Below, one piece after another: positions 55,265 to 64,000 of a DNA stretch of 64,000 nt; position 1 is the stretch's first letter; the number at the start of each line of letters is the position of its first letter. This DNA comes from Trinickia dinghuensis. GTDB taxonomy: Bacteria > Pseudomonadota > Gammaproteobacteria > Burkholderiales > Burkholderiaceae. Below the pieces are notes generated by a model. It worked only from the letters and a program-made list of their open reading frames with translations. It was not told the DNA's origin and searched no databases. The DNA lies in contig NZ_QRGA01000003.1 of the NCBI RefSeq assembly GCF_003367175.1, positions 248,681 through 312,680 on the forward strand, in the 5' to 3' direction. The position numbers and the translations under genes are program-made.

Positions 55265-55560
55265 GTCTCATACAGCACGCAATCTGAAGATGCCGGACTT
55301 ATCTTTACAATTGCATTATCTTGGATCATCGCCCAGCAAGAATACGCAAACCCGAAAACATCGCAGCTAATTATGGTGGCCGGCGACACCGCCTCAAAGG
55401 CCCACGGCAGTACATTCCGCGCGCTCGAGCCAATTTTCCATCGTCACAGCCTAAAGTTTCCCCGTGAGCTGCCGATATCTACAGACGGCGGGAATAAGAA
55501 CCGGATCCGGGCTCCTCGCCGAGCAACAAGAACAACTCGATAAGTAAAAGGCCAATCTTC
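55265..55560. other. Intergenic region before the lipoprotein gene
   Basis: About 300 nt of lower-GC sequence without a supported gene. It could contain the upstream part of the remnant at 54826-55264 and the promoter of the lipoprotein gene. Confidence 0.4.
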
Positions 55561-55908
55561 ATGAAGAAAATCATTGCAAGCGCAATCGTCGCGGCTGCCG
55601 CCAGCTTCACGTTAGCTGGATGCGTTACCGGCAACGCATCGATTACGGACGAGCAAAAAGTCTCATCGATTCAAATCGGAAGGTCGACGACGCATGACGT
55701 CGAAAACATTCTCGGCAAGCCGGGCGACGTTGAACTGCAGCAAGGCGGCGAGCAAGTCTGGACGTATCAGACCGTCAAAACCAATGCCGTGGCCTTCATC
55801 CCGTTCGCCAACATGATGGGCAAGTCGGAACAGGAAAATAACCTGACCGTGCGCTTCAACAGCAAGGGCGTCGTCACCGCCATGGGTCGCGGCCAGCACA
55901 ACATGTAA
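55561..55908 (+). CDS. BamE/SmpA-like outer-membrane lipoprotein
   Basis: 115 residues. The signal peptide ends in a lipobox (TLAGC, Cys 21) and the mature part has the BamE/OmlA-type motif VSSIQIGRSTTHDVENILGKPGDVE. It is shorter than BamE and more like the small SmpA/OmlA-domain lipoproteins of unknown role. A strong Rho-independent terminator follows at 55937. Confidence 0.82.
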   Translation: MKKIIASAIVAAAASFTLAGCVTGNASITDEQKVSSIQIGRSTTHDVENILGKPGDVELQQGGEQVWTYQTVKTNAVAFIPFANMMGKSEQENNLTVRFNSKGVVTAMGRGQHNM

Positions 55909-55936
55909 TTTCGGTTCGGTCGAAATCGAAAGCGAC

Positions 55937-55972
55937 AAGCCTGTAACCGGTATCACCCGGTCACAGGCTTTT
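55937..55972 (+). terminator. Rho-independent terminator of the lipoprotein gene
   Basis: A long stem (55937-55950 with 55957-55970; thirteen pairs and one mismatch) with a 6-nt loop ends in TTTT at 55969-55972. It lies 28 nt after the lipoprotein stop. Confidence 0.8.
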
Positions 55973-55999
55973 AATTTCGGTCGACGAGAAGCCGGGACC

Positions 56000-57271
56000 C
56001 TACTTCCCGCGCGACAGCGCTTCCTTGCGCAAGACATCCGGCTGCGCCAAAGCGTGCTCGACAGGTGCGTCCGCTTGATGGGCTTCCGGCCGATTGCGAT
56101 GCACGTCCCGCGTGACGAAGCCGATCTCATGGCTCGGAATATCGAACCACTCGGGGTGGCCGAACGAACGGCGAATGTCTTCGAGGCCGCTCGACCAATG
56201 TTCGAGCATCGTGCTGTTGCTGAACTCGTAGTCCTTGTAGTGCCCTTCGAACGACTTGTTCTTGTAGATCAGGTGCACGACGTTCACCGCGCCGCCGTTC
56301 GCCGTCTGCTGCGCCTCGAGCAGCAGAGGATGCGTACGGCGCACCTCTTCCGGAACGTGCTCGAGCAGCGCCTTGATCATTCGCGCATGCTTTTGGTTCT
56401 GCGACATGAACGCCGTAATCGCTCTCGTCCGGCTCGAGTACTGAATGTCCTTGGTGCGTTCGCTGACGTCCATAAGATTGCCCGGAAGCGTGCCGCGCGA
56501 ACTCCATAGATCGACTTGAAACACGAGCGTGTCCCGATGCTGGCACTCTCTGACGATCTCGGTGAGCGGCGTGTTCGACACGAGCCCGCCGTCCCAATAG
56601 AACTCGCCGTCGATCTCGACCGCCGGAAATCCGGGCGGCAACGCGCCGGATGCCATGAAATGCTCCGGTGCGAGACGCATCAGCAAATTGTCGAAATAGA
56701 CGAGATTGCCGGTTCGTACGTTCACGGCCCCGACCGAGACGCGAATGTTCCCGTTATTGATGCGATCGAAGTCCGCGTATTTCAGCAGCGTTGCACGCAA
56801 TGCCGAGGTGTCGTAATAGCTCACCTGGTCGGGGCTTTTCCGCGCGAAGCCGGCGAAAGACGCCTCCACGCGCGGCGAGAAGAATCCCTGCTGCCCTTCG
56901 AACAGCGTGCGCGTCGCAGACCACGCGCTCGACCACGTGCGCCGCATGTCTTCGAGCCCAGGCCACGCCGGAATATGCGAGCCGAAGTGGGAAAGGAGAT
57001 CGGCCTTCTGGCTGATCGTGCTCCAGAAGCCGCGCAGCGCCTCGACGCGATCCGCCGGCGCATTGCCGGCGATGATCGCGGTGTTCAGCGCGCCAATGGA
57101 GATGCCCGATATCCGCGTCGGCTCGATCCCGACTTCGGCCATGCCCGCATACACGCCGGCCTGATAGGAACCCAACGCCCCGCCACCCTGCAGCACCAGC
57201 GCGATTTCGTCGTAGGCGGGAAGCGTCAGATGGTTCGGTTGTTCGAGCTTGTTGCGCCGGCTCGCGTGCAT
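56000..57271 (-). CDS. Patatin-like phospholipase/acylhydrolase
   Basis: 423 residues. The glycine-rich oxyanion motif GGGALGSYQAG is at 29-39, the nucleophile Ser is S58 in GISIGALN, and the Asp of the Ser-Asp dyad is in WDGGLVSNTP near 223. This class includes phospholipases A and some intracellular PHB depolymerase-linked proteins. It follows the 3-hydroxybutyrate dehydrogenase gene by 28 nt, which suggests a link to polyhydroxybutyrate or ketone-body metabolism. Confidence 0.88.
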   Translation of the reverse strand: MHASRRNKLEQPNHLTLPAYDEIALVLQGGGALGSYQAGVYAGMAEVGIEPTRISGISIGALNTAIIAGNAPADRVEALRGFWSTISQKADLLSHFGSHIPAWPGLEDMRRTWSSAWSATRTLFEGQQGFFSPRVEASFAGFARKSPDQVSYYDTSALRATLLKYADFDRINNGNIRVSVGAVNVRTGNLVYFDNLLMRLAPEHFMASGALPPGFPAVEIDGEFYWDGGLVSNTPLTEIVRECQHRDTLVFQVDLWSSRGTLPGNLMDVSERTKDIQYSSRTRAITAFMSQNQKHARMIKALLEHVPEEVRRTHPLLLEAQQTANGGAVNVVHLIYKNKSFEGHYKDYEFSNSTMLEHWSSGLEDIRRSFGHPEWFDIPSHEIGFVTRDVHRNRPEAHQADAPVEHALAQPDVLRKEALSRGK

Positions 57272-57299
57272 GGCCGTCTCCTTATTGGACTTGTTGAGC

Positions 57300-58082
57300 T
57301 TATTGCATGAACCAGCCGTGGCTGACCACGATCGACTGCCCGGTCAGCGCGTTCGACTCGAAGCCGGCCAGGAACGCAACCGTATCGGCCACGTCGGCGA
57401 CCGTCGTGAACTCGCCGTCCACCGTCTCCTTCAACATGACATTGCGGACGACTTGCTCTTCGGTGATACCGAGTTCCTTGGCCTGCTCGGGGATCTGCTT
57501 TTCGACGAGCGGGGTTCTGACGAACCCGGGGCAGACGACGTTGGCGCGCACGCCGCGCGGGCCGCCTTCCTTCGCCAAGACCCGGGCCAGACCGAGCAGC
57601 CCGTGCTTCGCGGTCACGTAGGCCGATTTGAGCTGCGACGCCTCGTGCGAATGGACCGAACCCATGTAGATCACCGAGCCGCCTTTGCCGGACGCGTACA
57701 TGTGCTTGATGGCGGCCTTGGTCGTGAGAAACGCGCCGTCGAGGTGAATCGCCAACATCTTCTTCCAATCGGAGAATGCGTAGTCTTCGATCCGGTTGAC
57801 GATTTGAATGCCGGCATTCGACACGAGCACGTCGATCCCGCCGAGCCGGCTCACCGTCTCGGCAATGCCCGCCTCGACCGCTTCCTCGCTCGTCACGTCC
57901 ATGGCGACGGCGATGGCTTTGCCGCCGTTGCGCTCGATATCGTCCGCGACTTTTTGCGCGTTGGCGAGATTCAAGTCCGCAATCACGACGGCCGCGCCTT
58001 CCGCGGCCATTTTGCGTGCGCACTGCTCGCCGATACCGCTTGCCGAGCCCGTCACGAGCGCGACCTTATCCTTGAGTGACAT
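57300..58082 (-). CDS. 3-hydroxybutyrate dehydrogenase
   Basis: A 260-residue SDR with TGSASGIG (11-18), S142, Y155 and K159 (SAYVTAKHG). The overall pattern matches D-3-hydroxybutyrate dehydrogenase ([21 protein letters not shown], later [24 protein letters not shown]). It interconverts 3-hydroxybutyrate and acetoacetate with NAD. It lies 70 nt downstream of an acetoacetate decarboxylase gene and before the patatin gene. Confidence 0.92.
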   Translation of the reverse strand: MSLKDKVALVTGSASGIGEQCARKMAAEGAAVVIADLNLANAQKVADDIERNGGKAIAVAMDVTSEEAVEAGIAETVSRLGGIDVLVSNAGIQIVNRIEDYAFSDWKKMLAIHLDGAFLTTKAAIKHMYASGKGGSVIYMGSVHSHEASQLKSAYVTAKHGLLGLARVLAKEGGPRGVRANVVCPGFVRTPLVEKQIPEQAKELGITEEQVVRNVMLKETVDGEFTTVADVADTVAFLAGFESNALTGQSIVVSHGWFMQ

Positions 58083-58152
58083 AGAGATGCTCCGTTAAGA
58101 ACGATTACGAGCTTTTGACGACTGCTTGCTATAGCTTGCTATTGCTTGCTGT

Positions 58153-58932
58153 TTATTGATTGGCCACGAGCTTCACGGGCTCTTCGGGCGCGAGATAGTC
58201 ATAAGCGACTTCGCCGATGTCGAGCGTCAGATTCGCAATGACATGACGCGCGCCGATGATCTTGCGCACGGGCAAGTCGGCGACAGGCGCCAGCGCGTGC
58301 GGATGCAGTTCGAGCGCCGCGGGGCCTTCCCATGCGCCGAGCACCTCGACATCGCGCAAGAAGAAACGCACGAGTTCGCACACGCGGGCGGAGCCGTCGA
58401 CGTGCGGGATCACCTTGAGCAGATAGTTAGGCGTATCGGCAAGCTTGCGGCGCTCGAGCTCCTTGTCGAGTTCGCCATACTTGTAGCCCATGGTGCCGGT
58501 GGCGATACGCTGCGTGCCGTAGTCGAGCGTCCCGAGCAGCGTGTCCTTGCCGTCGACGGACAGCCGAGGCGAAGCGAGCTTCTTCGGAAAGCCCCAGATC
58601 TCGCGGCCGCCGGCGATCGGGCCTTCGTCGTCGAGGTACATCGCGTGCGTATAGCTGCCGCGGTTGCCGTCCTCGTCGATGACCGAAATCACCTGGCCGC
58701 TTTCCGTGTAATCGCCGAAACCCGACGAATCGGGCATGCGGATGAATTCGTAGTGGACGATCGGCGAATCGACGGTCAACGGCGCGGGGACAACGGCCTT
58801 GAGCGCGTCCATGTCCGTTTCGTACGAAATAATGAAGTATTCGCGATCGACAAAGCGAAAAGGCGGGCGCGGATAGGCCGGATTGAGTACGGGCATCGCA
58901 AACGCGTTGTTGCGGATTTCTTCCTCTGTCAC
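58153..58932 (-). CDS. Acetoacetate decarboxylase
   Basis: 259 residues from a GTG start at 58932. The Schiff-base lysine pair is K117/K118 in [12 protein letters not shown], nearly identical in position to the clostridial enzyme (K115/K116). The opening [24 protein letters not shown] is family-typical. The enzyme converts acetoacetate to acetone and CO2. GTG 58932 is chosen because GAGGGA lies six bases upstream and the length then fits the family; a TTG at 59001 would add 23 residues. Confidence 0.92.
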   Translation of the reverse strand: MTEEEIRNNAFAMPVLNPAYPRPPFRFVDREYFIISYETDMDALKAVVPAPLTVDSPIVHYEFIRMPDSSGFGDYTESGQVISVIDEDGNRGSYTHAMYLDDEGPIAGGREIWGFPKKLASPRLSVDGKDTLLGTLDYGTQRIATGTMGYKYGELDKELERRKLADTPNYLLKVIPHVDGSARVCELVRFFLRDVEVLGAWEGPAALELHPHALAPVADLPVRKIIGARHVIANLTLDIGEVAYDYLAPEEPVKLVANQ

Positions 58933-59668
58933 GGGTCGTCCCTCGATGAATGGTTGAGTGCTACGTATCGCGGATCGCAACGGCTTTGCCGTCGCGGCCA
59001 ATGAAGTGCGTCAGCGGCGGGCGATGAGGACAGCTACGCGCCTTCGCACGATGTGCGGCGATGTCGTATTGCCTTACGGTCTTATTACTGCATGACTGCT
59101 TCAGACGGGTTGCCCGGCCACTGTCAGGGCAAATCGTACGCGCGACCGCCGAACGACGGTAGCCGCGAGAAGGAACTCAGTCTGTTGCACCCGCAGCAAC
59201 AATCGACGCTGATGTTACGACTCATTCCAGCATCGCGTGTTGCTTTTTGACACCGCCGCGACTGTTCAACGGATTTAACAAAAGAATGTGACCGGATGCT
59301 GACGTTTGGGGTTGTTTCTGAGATCACATCAATCTCGATGCACATCGAATTGGATCTCACCGATGCGGTTCGTGCGTCAATGAACGTTTCCGGAAAAGCA
59401 ACATTTGGCGCGACCGTACCTAGTTCTAGCATCGCCGACAGCCCCGCAGCGGCGCAGCCGATTCCGACTTTCAAGTCACACGCTTGCGTTCCGTCTTGTT
59501 TTTAGCGCGAGATGCGGCGCCCCGACCGGTTGCCAGTAGGCTCGCCGGATTGCCGAAGCTCGAAGGGGTCCGAGCCATCGAGAGCACTAGCCAGTTAGAT
59601 GCCGCGACGGCATCGACATCCGTGCCGTTGGCAAGAGGCGAAGACAATCAGCGGAGCATGACCGAAGG
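58933..59668. other. Gene-poor region upstream of acetoacetate decarboxylase
   Basis: No gene is well supported. Short frames at 59053-59250, 59296-59505 and 59484-59672 lack ribosome-binding sites and coding character. The last one ends in an ATGA overlap with the DUF3800 remnant. The promoter of the acetoacetate decarboxylase operon should lie at the left end. Confidence 0.45.
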
Positions 59669-60121
59669 ATGAGCAACAACTCAATGCAGAAGGCGCCGTT
59701 TCCCCTGCGCGAAGATAGATCGCGCCCGGACGCTGGCAGCTACACAGGCGCGACCAATGTTCAGGGAAAGTACAGCAACTTCGTCGTCTACGTCGACGAA
59801 AGTGGCGATCAATGTCGCGGCAAGAGGGAAGACAACGAGCTTGAACTCGAATTCCGCCGCGTTTGCGAAGGAGCTAACGGGCTCGGAAAACCGTTGCCGT
59901 TCGACATCATCTTTGCGAACAAGAAGGTGGATTCGCCAGGGCTTCAACTCGCTGATCTAGTGGCTCGACCGGTCGGGATGAGCGTCGTTCGGTCCGGCCA
60001 AGAGAACCGCGCGTTCGACGTGCTGAAGCGCAAGTTTTTTTGCAACGGAGGGCGCGAGCGGGGGTACGAGGACTGGGGACTAAAGATTTTTCCGACAGCA
60101 GAAAGCGAAAAGCCCCGGTGA
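59669..60121 (+). pseudogene. DUF3800 protein with large internal deletion
   Basis: The frame encodes the first DUF3800 motif (NFVVYVDESGD) and jumps at once to its C-terminal part (KREDNELELEFRRVCEGANG ... GLQLADLVARPVGMSV ... LKIFPTAESEKPR). About 120 central residues of a normal DUF3800 protein are missing, although the frame is kept. DUF3800 has an RNase-H-like fold that needs acidic residues from the lost region, so the product is probably inactive. Full-length relatives are typically on mobile or variable DNA. Confidence 0.7.
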
Positions 60122-60134
60122 AATCACCGAGGCT
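60111..60134 (+). terminator. Hairpin overlapping the DUF3800 stop codon
   Basis: AGCCCCGGTGA (60111-60121) and TCACCGAGGCT (60124-60134) form a stem with one mismatch over the stop codon. There is no T-run, so it is not a certain terminator. Confidence 0.3.
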
Positions 60135-61194
60135 CCGACGCCGACCGGGTACTCCCAGCCCACTTGGAAATTATTATGAGGGAGACGCGCCCGGTAGGCA
60201 AGAGCCAAAACGGTAAGCCATGGACCGCGCCTATGCGCCCCTTCCCTCTCGTGGACATGACCGAAGGCCAACTTGTGCCTCGGACAAAAGTCCGCGTCAG
60301 GTGCGCTCAGCGCTTCCCGGTGAAGAAACGCTCGGCAGCCTACAGCTGCACACTCGCTCAACCCGGTGTCACGAGTTCGGCGGCACCGGCCATGTTGAAA
60401 AGGGGCGCCTAGCGCGCCCGAAGAAAGCGACTACGAGGAAGGACGGCCTCGCGAACCAGACTTCCTCACCGAAGAGAATAGCCGGCTTCGGTTCGCAATT
60501 TCCCCTCATCCGACCCCAGCAACCTCAGGCCTTCGCAGCTCCGCCGACAAATTTTCTGCTGTCTGCGTAGTCGACTTTCATTGTCGATCAAGACCGGCAC
60601 GAACGCAAAGATCACGACCACCACAAGTTATCCGGCCGCCGCGCGCGGCGTAACGGAGCGTCGCGAATTTGACGTTCGATGTCGAAGGCGAGGCCGCCTG
60701 CCAGTTTCGGAGCAGTCAGGGGGCGTGCTCGGATTTAGGGTGAAGCGACGCGGCTTCTGACAACCACATCGTGGGGCTCCTAGGCCAACGGTGAGACAGA
60801 GAATCGCAGCCAATTGCAAGAAGACGAACCGCCCATCTTGTAGCACGTTTGCGCTACAGGAAAACCCAATTCCTCTGAATATACTCGTGCCAAACGAAGA
60901 ATGAAGGACCGGGGAATTCGCCATGTCACGTACAACTCGCTGGATCGCCATCTCCTACGAAAACAGCCCGCGCAATGCCCTATGCGGCAACTGCCACGGC
61001 ATAGCTGCCGCATCCGATCCGCCGAGATAAGCGGCAGCACTCCCCATCAAGAGTCAGCAGGACATTCGAGGCACATAGTTCAACTCGGCAAAACGTGCAG
61101 TCTTGCCGACATTCAATTAAATCAAACAATCTTTACGATCCCGGGGACGGCCATTCCCGGAATGGTTCAGTGCGTTCATTTCATGAGATTGAAA
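60135..61194. other. Long intergenic region before the ChW/propeller gene
   Basis: About 1.06 kb with no convincing gene. The open frame 60901-61194 continues into the next gene but lacks coding character, and frames 60164-60412 and 60628-60951 are unsupported. It contains the 20-bp palindrome and -10 box at 60839-60885. With the DUF3800 remnant beside it, it looks like scarred, variable DNA. Confidence 0.45.
60839..60885 (+). promoter_or_regulatory. 20-bp palindrome plus -10 box, same layout as at 33298
   Basis: TGTAGCACGTTTGCGCTACA (60839-60858) is identical to the 33298 element except for three central bases. TATACT at 60880-60885 is a good -10 box 21 nt beyond it (20 nt at the other locus), and no -35 box is visible. 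The palindrome centre falls near -43 of the predicted start, typical for class II activation. The leader to ATG 61195 would be about 300 nt. Confidence 0.5.
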
Positions 61195-63723
61195 ATGAGT
61201 ACACCCAATATCGAAGTGCTCGTGCACGTTCAAAACGTCGGGGACGTCAAAGTCGGTCCGAACGAATATGCCGGCGTGCCCGGAAAAGAACATCGCATAG
61301 AAGGCTATGAAATCAAGTTCACGGCACCGGCTGGGCTTGGTCTGCTCTGCATGGCCCATGTGAGCGACAGAGGCGACATCGGGTGGTTCAAAGACGGAGA
61401 ATTCGTAGGCGGCCGCGGCCAGAAGCAACCTTTGCAAGGATTCGCGATCAAGCTGACCGGAGAGAACGCCGCGCAATACGAGATTCGCTACATGGCATAC
61501 CAGCATAACGGCGCCCAAACCGGTTGGGCCAAGAACGGCGAATTCTGCGGAACGCGCGGTCAGAACATGGCCCTCGATGCCATCGTCGTCAAGCTCGTCC
61601 CCAAAATGCTTTTCCAGCGCGACTATACGCAGTACAACACCAATCGCGGCGTTCCGCCGTCCGTCTGCGCCTTCGGCGGGCAATTTCATTGCTTCTATCA
61701 GCAGCCAGGCAATGACCGACTGACGCATATCCGATCGTCGAACGGCCTGTATTGGCATAGCAAGCGTGAGATCGCCAATATCGACCTCCGCGACAAGACA
61801 TCCATCGTCACCAGCTCCGGCCCTTGCAGCATCGTTTTCAACAATAAGCTATATGTCTTCTTCCGCGCGGAACGAGATAACAGGGTGTATTACATCGTCT
61901 CGCCCGACGGCGAACAGTGGAGCGGCCCTCAAGCGACGGACGCTCGTGCCATGTCGCATCTGTCCGTTGCCACGACGGGCGACTCCCTTGTAGTCGCCTA
62001 TCGGAATTTTGAAGGCGACGGGATCATGTATTACAAGCTGCGGACCAATGGCCAATCCACCATCGGAAACACCGGCCATAACACCTCCGCCAATCGTCCC
62101 GGCATTGTCGCTTTCAAGGGCAAATACCATATCTTCTACAAGGACGGTGGGACGAAACACGATTTCCCGAGGGTCAAGCCGCGGTTCAACACCGGTGTCA
62201 TGCATATCGTGTCCGCCGATGGCCAAAGCTGGCAGGCAGCAAGGGATTTCCACGTCCTGAATACCCAGACCAGCGCATCGCCCACCGCAGTCGCCTACGA
62301 CGGAGCACTGCACCTCTTGTATCGAGACGACAGCGGCAACGCCGTCTTCCACGTCTTTTCCACAGACGGCGACGCGTTCGAATGGGCGGAGCCCTATAAC
62401 ACCGGCTTCGACATCGACGAGGGCCCGTCCGCTGCCGTGCTCGAGGACACGCTGTGCCTATTAGGCGTAGATGCCGGCGGGAAGAACGGCATCATGCGGG
62501 CCGTCCACTTCCCCTTGATCGAGTCTCCCCTGAAAGGGTGGGATTGCATCGTGGCATTGGACTCGGCGCTCGTGCCGAAGCACTTGCGGCCATGCTCGCT
62601 CGCCTCCCGAGAAATGGAACTGCCGGATACGCTACGAGACCACTTTCTAGGCGCACATCTTGAGCCGGGCATTGTCGATGCCGCAACGAACGAAAGCGAT
62701 ACCGCTCCGATTGTTTCCTTCCCCGTCAGCGTCCGGCTGAAAGGCGAAGAGCGTGGGGAAGCGGCGAACATACGCCTGATCGTGGCGCCATCCCCGAAGG
62801 TCGTTCCCTCTCAGGATCACGCCGGGGGCTGGGACATCGTGCTCGACTTCGAACACCTTTCGTCGCAGCCTCGGCTCGACGGCATGCATGGCGATCCCGC
62901 TGCAATCGCGCAACTGCGCGACATGCTTTCCGCCCAAGTCGTGTCCCAGCCCGCGTTGCGGCTCGGGTCGATCGACGCACTGATCGGCAACGCGGAAATG
63001 TTCAAAATGCCGCGATTCCGATGCGTGGAGGATCCCAAGCGGCCGAACGGGATCTTGCTCGTACTGTTCTCCACCAAGGACAAAGCGCCTGACGTAGACG
63101 ATCGCACCTTCACGCCGTCCATACTGCCGGACGGAAGCGACGCCGCGCTCTACGTATGCAACGACAGGGTGATTCGCCTCGTCGGCGGTGCGGTTCAAGC
63201 GAAGCTCCGGCAAAGCATGGGCGACCAGAAAAAGCACGGCGCCAACGATCTAACCTATCAATACGAACCCGTGCCGAACGCGTGGCCGCGCGTGCGCGCC
63301 TCCACCGGCAACGAAAACTGCCGCTTCTGGCACAAGAGCCGCGAGCCGAAGGTCGACTGGTCCTGGGTCGACGCGGCGCATTCACGGGTAACGGTCGATC
63401 TTCGATTGCGCGTCACAGTCGTGCTGGACACGACCGCTGTCTACGTCGAAGCGATGCCTTCCCTCACGATGCAAATCGGCGACGAAGGACGGAAGATCTC
63501 CTTCCAATTGGAGACGCCCATTCCGAGATCGCACGAGGAGAAGGGCATGGTGAAGTGGTGCGCGGACGATGAAGCCACCGATGGCGCCAACGAGCTAGCC
63601 AAGGAATTGGGCGACACCCTGTCTGGTATCGCACCGATCGACACTCGAGGCTTCGCGCAATTCACCCATGCATCGATCAATCGACTCGGCGAGTTGTTCA
63701 TCGCTGCCAAACGAAAGAAGTGA
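61195..63723 (+). CDS. Large protein with ChW-like repeats, beta-propeller and unknown C-terminal domain
   Basis: 842 residues from ATG 61195. Three units at about 6-43, 50-88 and 95-135 resemble clostridial hydrophobic-W (ChW) repeats (HVQNVG, HVSDRGDIGWFKDGEFVGGRGQ, YQHNGAQTGWAKNGEFCGTRGQ). Residues about 145-460 form a sialidase-like beta-propeller with Asp-box-like loops (SPDGEQW, SADGQSW). The remaining 380 residues are unassigned; the pattern is faintly like lipid-binding TULIP/P47 proteins, which is speculative. No signal peptide is seen. A phosphoesterase gene follows after 25 nt, so the two are probably one operon. The start could be earlier (ATG 61183 or 61162). Confidence 0.75.
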   Translation: MSTPNIEVLVHVQNVGDVKVGPNEYAGVPGKEHRIEGYEIKFTAPAGLGLLCMAHVSDRGDIGWFKDGEFVGGRGQKQPLQGFAIKLTGENAAQYEIRYMAYQHNGAQTGWAKNGEFCGTRGQNMALDAIVVKLVPKMLFQRDYTQYNTNRGVPPSVCAFGGQFHCFYQQPGNDRLTHIRSSNGLYWHSKREIANIDLRDKTSIVTSSGPCSIVFNNKLYVFFRAERDNRVYYIVSPDGEQWSGPQATDARAMSHLSVATTGDSLVVAYRNFEGDGIMYYKLRTNGQSTIGNTGHNTSANRPGIVAFKGKYHIFYKDGGTKHDFPRVKPRFNTGVMHIVSADGQSWQAARDFHVLNTQTSASPTAVAYDGALHLLYRDDSGNAVFHVFSTDGDAFEWAEPYNTGFDIDEGPSAAVLEDTLCLLGVDAGGKNGIMRAVHFPLIESPLKGWDCIVALDSALVPKHLRPCSLASREMELPDTLRDHFLGAHLEPGIVDAATNESDTAPIVSFPVSVRLKGEERGEAANIRLIVAPSPKVVPSQDHAGGWDIVLDFEHLSSQPRLDGMHGDPAAIAQLRDMLSAQVVSQPALRLGSIDALIGNAEMFKMPRFRCVEDPKRPNGILLVLFSTKDKAPDVDDRTFTPSILPDGSDAALYVCNDRVIRLVGGAVQAKLRQSMGDQKKHGANDLTYQYEPVPNAWPRVRASTGNENCRFWHKSREPKVDWSWVDAAHSRVTVDLRLRVTVVLDTTAVYVEAMPSLTMQIGDEGRKISFQLETPIPRSHEEKGMVKWCADDEATDGANELAKELGDTLSGIAPIDTRGFAQFTHASINRLGELFIAAKRKK

Positions 63724-63748
63724 ACTGAAGTAACCGAGGGGAATCGCC

Positions 63749-64000
63749 GTGAAAGCATTGAACAACGTCGAACATTTCATCGTGCTCATGCAGGAAAACA
63801 GGTCGTTCGACCACCTGCTCGGATTCATGCAATCGCCCGAATATCCGATCGACGGATTGCGGGGCGACGAATCGAATCCGGGGAATCCGAACGACGCCTC
63901 GTCGCCCCGCTACACGGTGAGCAACGACGCGAATCGCGGCGATCCCCCTCTCGACCCCGGGCATAGTTTCAACCCGGCGTCGATCACCCAGATGTTCGGT
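63749..64000 (+). CDS. Phospholipase C / acid phosphatase-type phosphoesterase (5' part)
   Basis: The first 84 codons are visible from GTG 63749, with GAGGGG eight bases upstream. The opening VEHFIVLMQENRSFDHLLGF is the metal- and substrate-binding signature of the phosphoesterase family that includes non-haemolytic phospholipase C and AcpA. The Glu-Asn pair of QENRSFD binds metal. No Tat or Sec signal is present in the visible start, which is unusual for secreted phospholipase C. The rest lies beyond the window. Confidence 0.88.
   Translation, partial: MKALNNVEHFIVLMQENRSFDHLLGFMQSPEYPIDGLRGDESNPGNPNDASSPRYTVSNDANRGDPPLDPGHSFNPASITQMFG

Noticed and set aside
54875-55543. 222-codon plus-strand frame
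   Set aside because: It crosses the minus-strand frameshifted remnant, has no ribosome-binding site and no family resemblance.
59124-59474. 116-codon minus-strand frame
   Set aside because: No ribosome-binding site, no motif and no coding-like third-position pattern.
60628-60951. 107-codon minus-strand frame
   Set aside because: Cysteine- and Arg-rich shadow-type translation overlapping the shared palindrome; no motif.

Overview
The window is high-GC chromosome from a betaproteobacterium of the Burkholderia/Paraburkholderia/Trinickia group. This rests on the block of ubiquinone genes with a Tim44-like gene between ubiE and ubiJ, the DUF3683-type FAD/iron-sulfur oxidoreductase beside ilvA and queF, Burkholderia-style porins, and the many IclR-controlled catabolic operons. 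I found no rRNA, tRNA, CRISPR array or transposase.

Layout. 1-6534 (minus strand): FmdB-like protein (cut by the window edge), a TPMT-like methyltransferase, ubiB, ubiJ, a Tim44-like membrane protein, ubiE, a DUF971 protein and a HIT hydrolase. 6655-13622: a giant FAD/Fe-S oxidoreductase (minus), then ilvA and queF (plus). 13635-22638: a D-amino-acid salvage locus with two closely similar N-acyl-D-amino-acid deacylases, an IclR regulator, a sodium:solute symporter, a porin, RidA and a Dsd1-type zinc/PLP D-amino-acid dehydratase; a 42-bp sequence is repeated beside it. 22739-29792: MFS efflux pump with MarR, EcsC, an esterase, a CHRD protein, a small exported protein, a lytic transglycosylase and a PAP2 phosphatase. 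30186-33202: a three-gene cassette (TupA-like ATP-grasp ligase, DUF6875-like protein, O-methyltransferase) that looks like an uncharacterised small-molecule pathway, followed by an orphan NarL-type response regulator.

34077-50088: a 14-gene, minus-strand catabolic operon reading from a Rieske ferredoxin at 47519 to an MFS transporter at 34077. It encodes a beta-less Rieske oxygenase, two SDRs, a cupin, an alpha/beta hydrolase, an internal IclR, a ThDP enzyme, an aspartate-dehydrogenase-like protein, an aldehyde dehydrogenase, a two-domain extradiol-type dioxygenase and a ferredoxin reductase. A divergent porin, a second IclR and two matching palindromic operators complete it. The substrate cannot be read from sequence.

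50199-55972: an operon with an unusual FAD-oxidase/methyltransferase fusion, then a membrane protein, a frameshifted gene remnant and a BamE-like lipoprotein. 56000-58932: a ketone-body/PHB operon (acetoacetate decarboxylase, 3-hydroxybutyrate dehydrogenase, patatin). 58933-61194: gene-poor DNA with an internally deleted DUF3800 remnant. 61195-64000: a large protein with ChW-like repeats and a beta-propeller, followed by the start of a phospholipase-C-type phosphoesterase.

The main non-gene signals are: a 20-bp palindrome shared by the promoters of the response regulator (33298) and the ChW/phosphoesterase locus (60839), with a matching -10 box at the same distance; the IclR-type operators at 47547 and 47810; and a hairpin that would hide the ribosome-binding site between ubiE and the Tim44-like gene.
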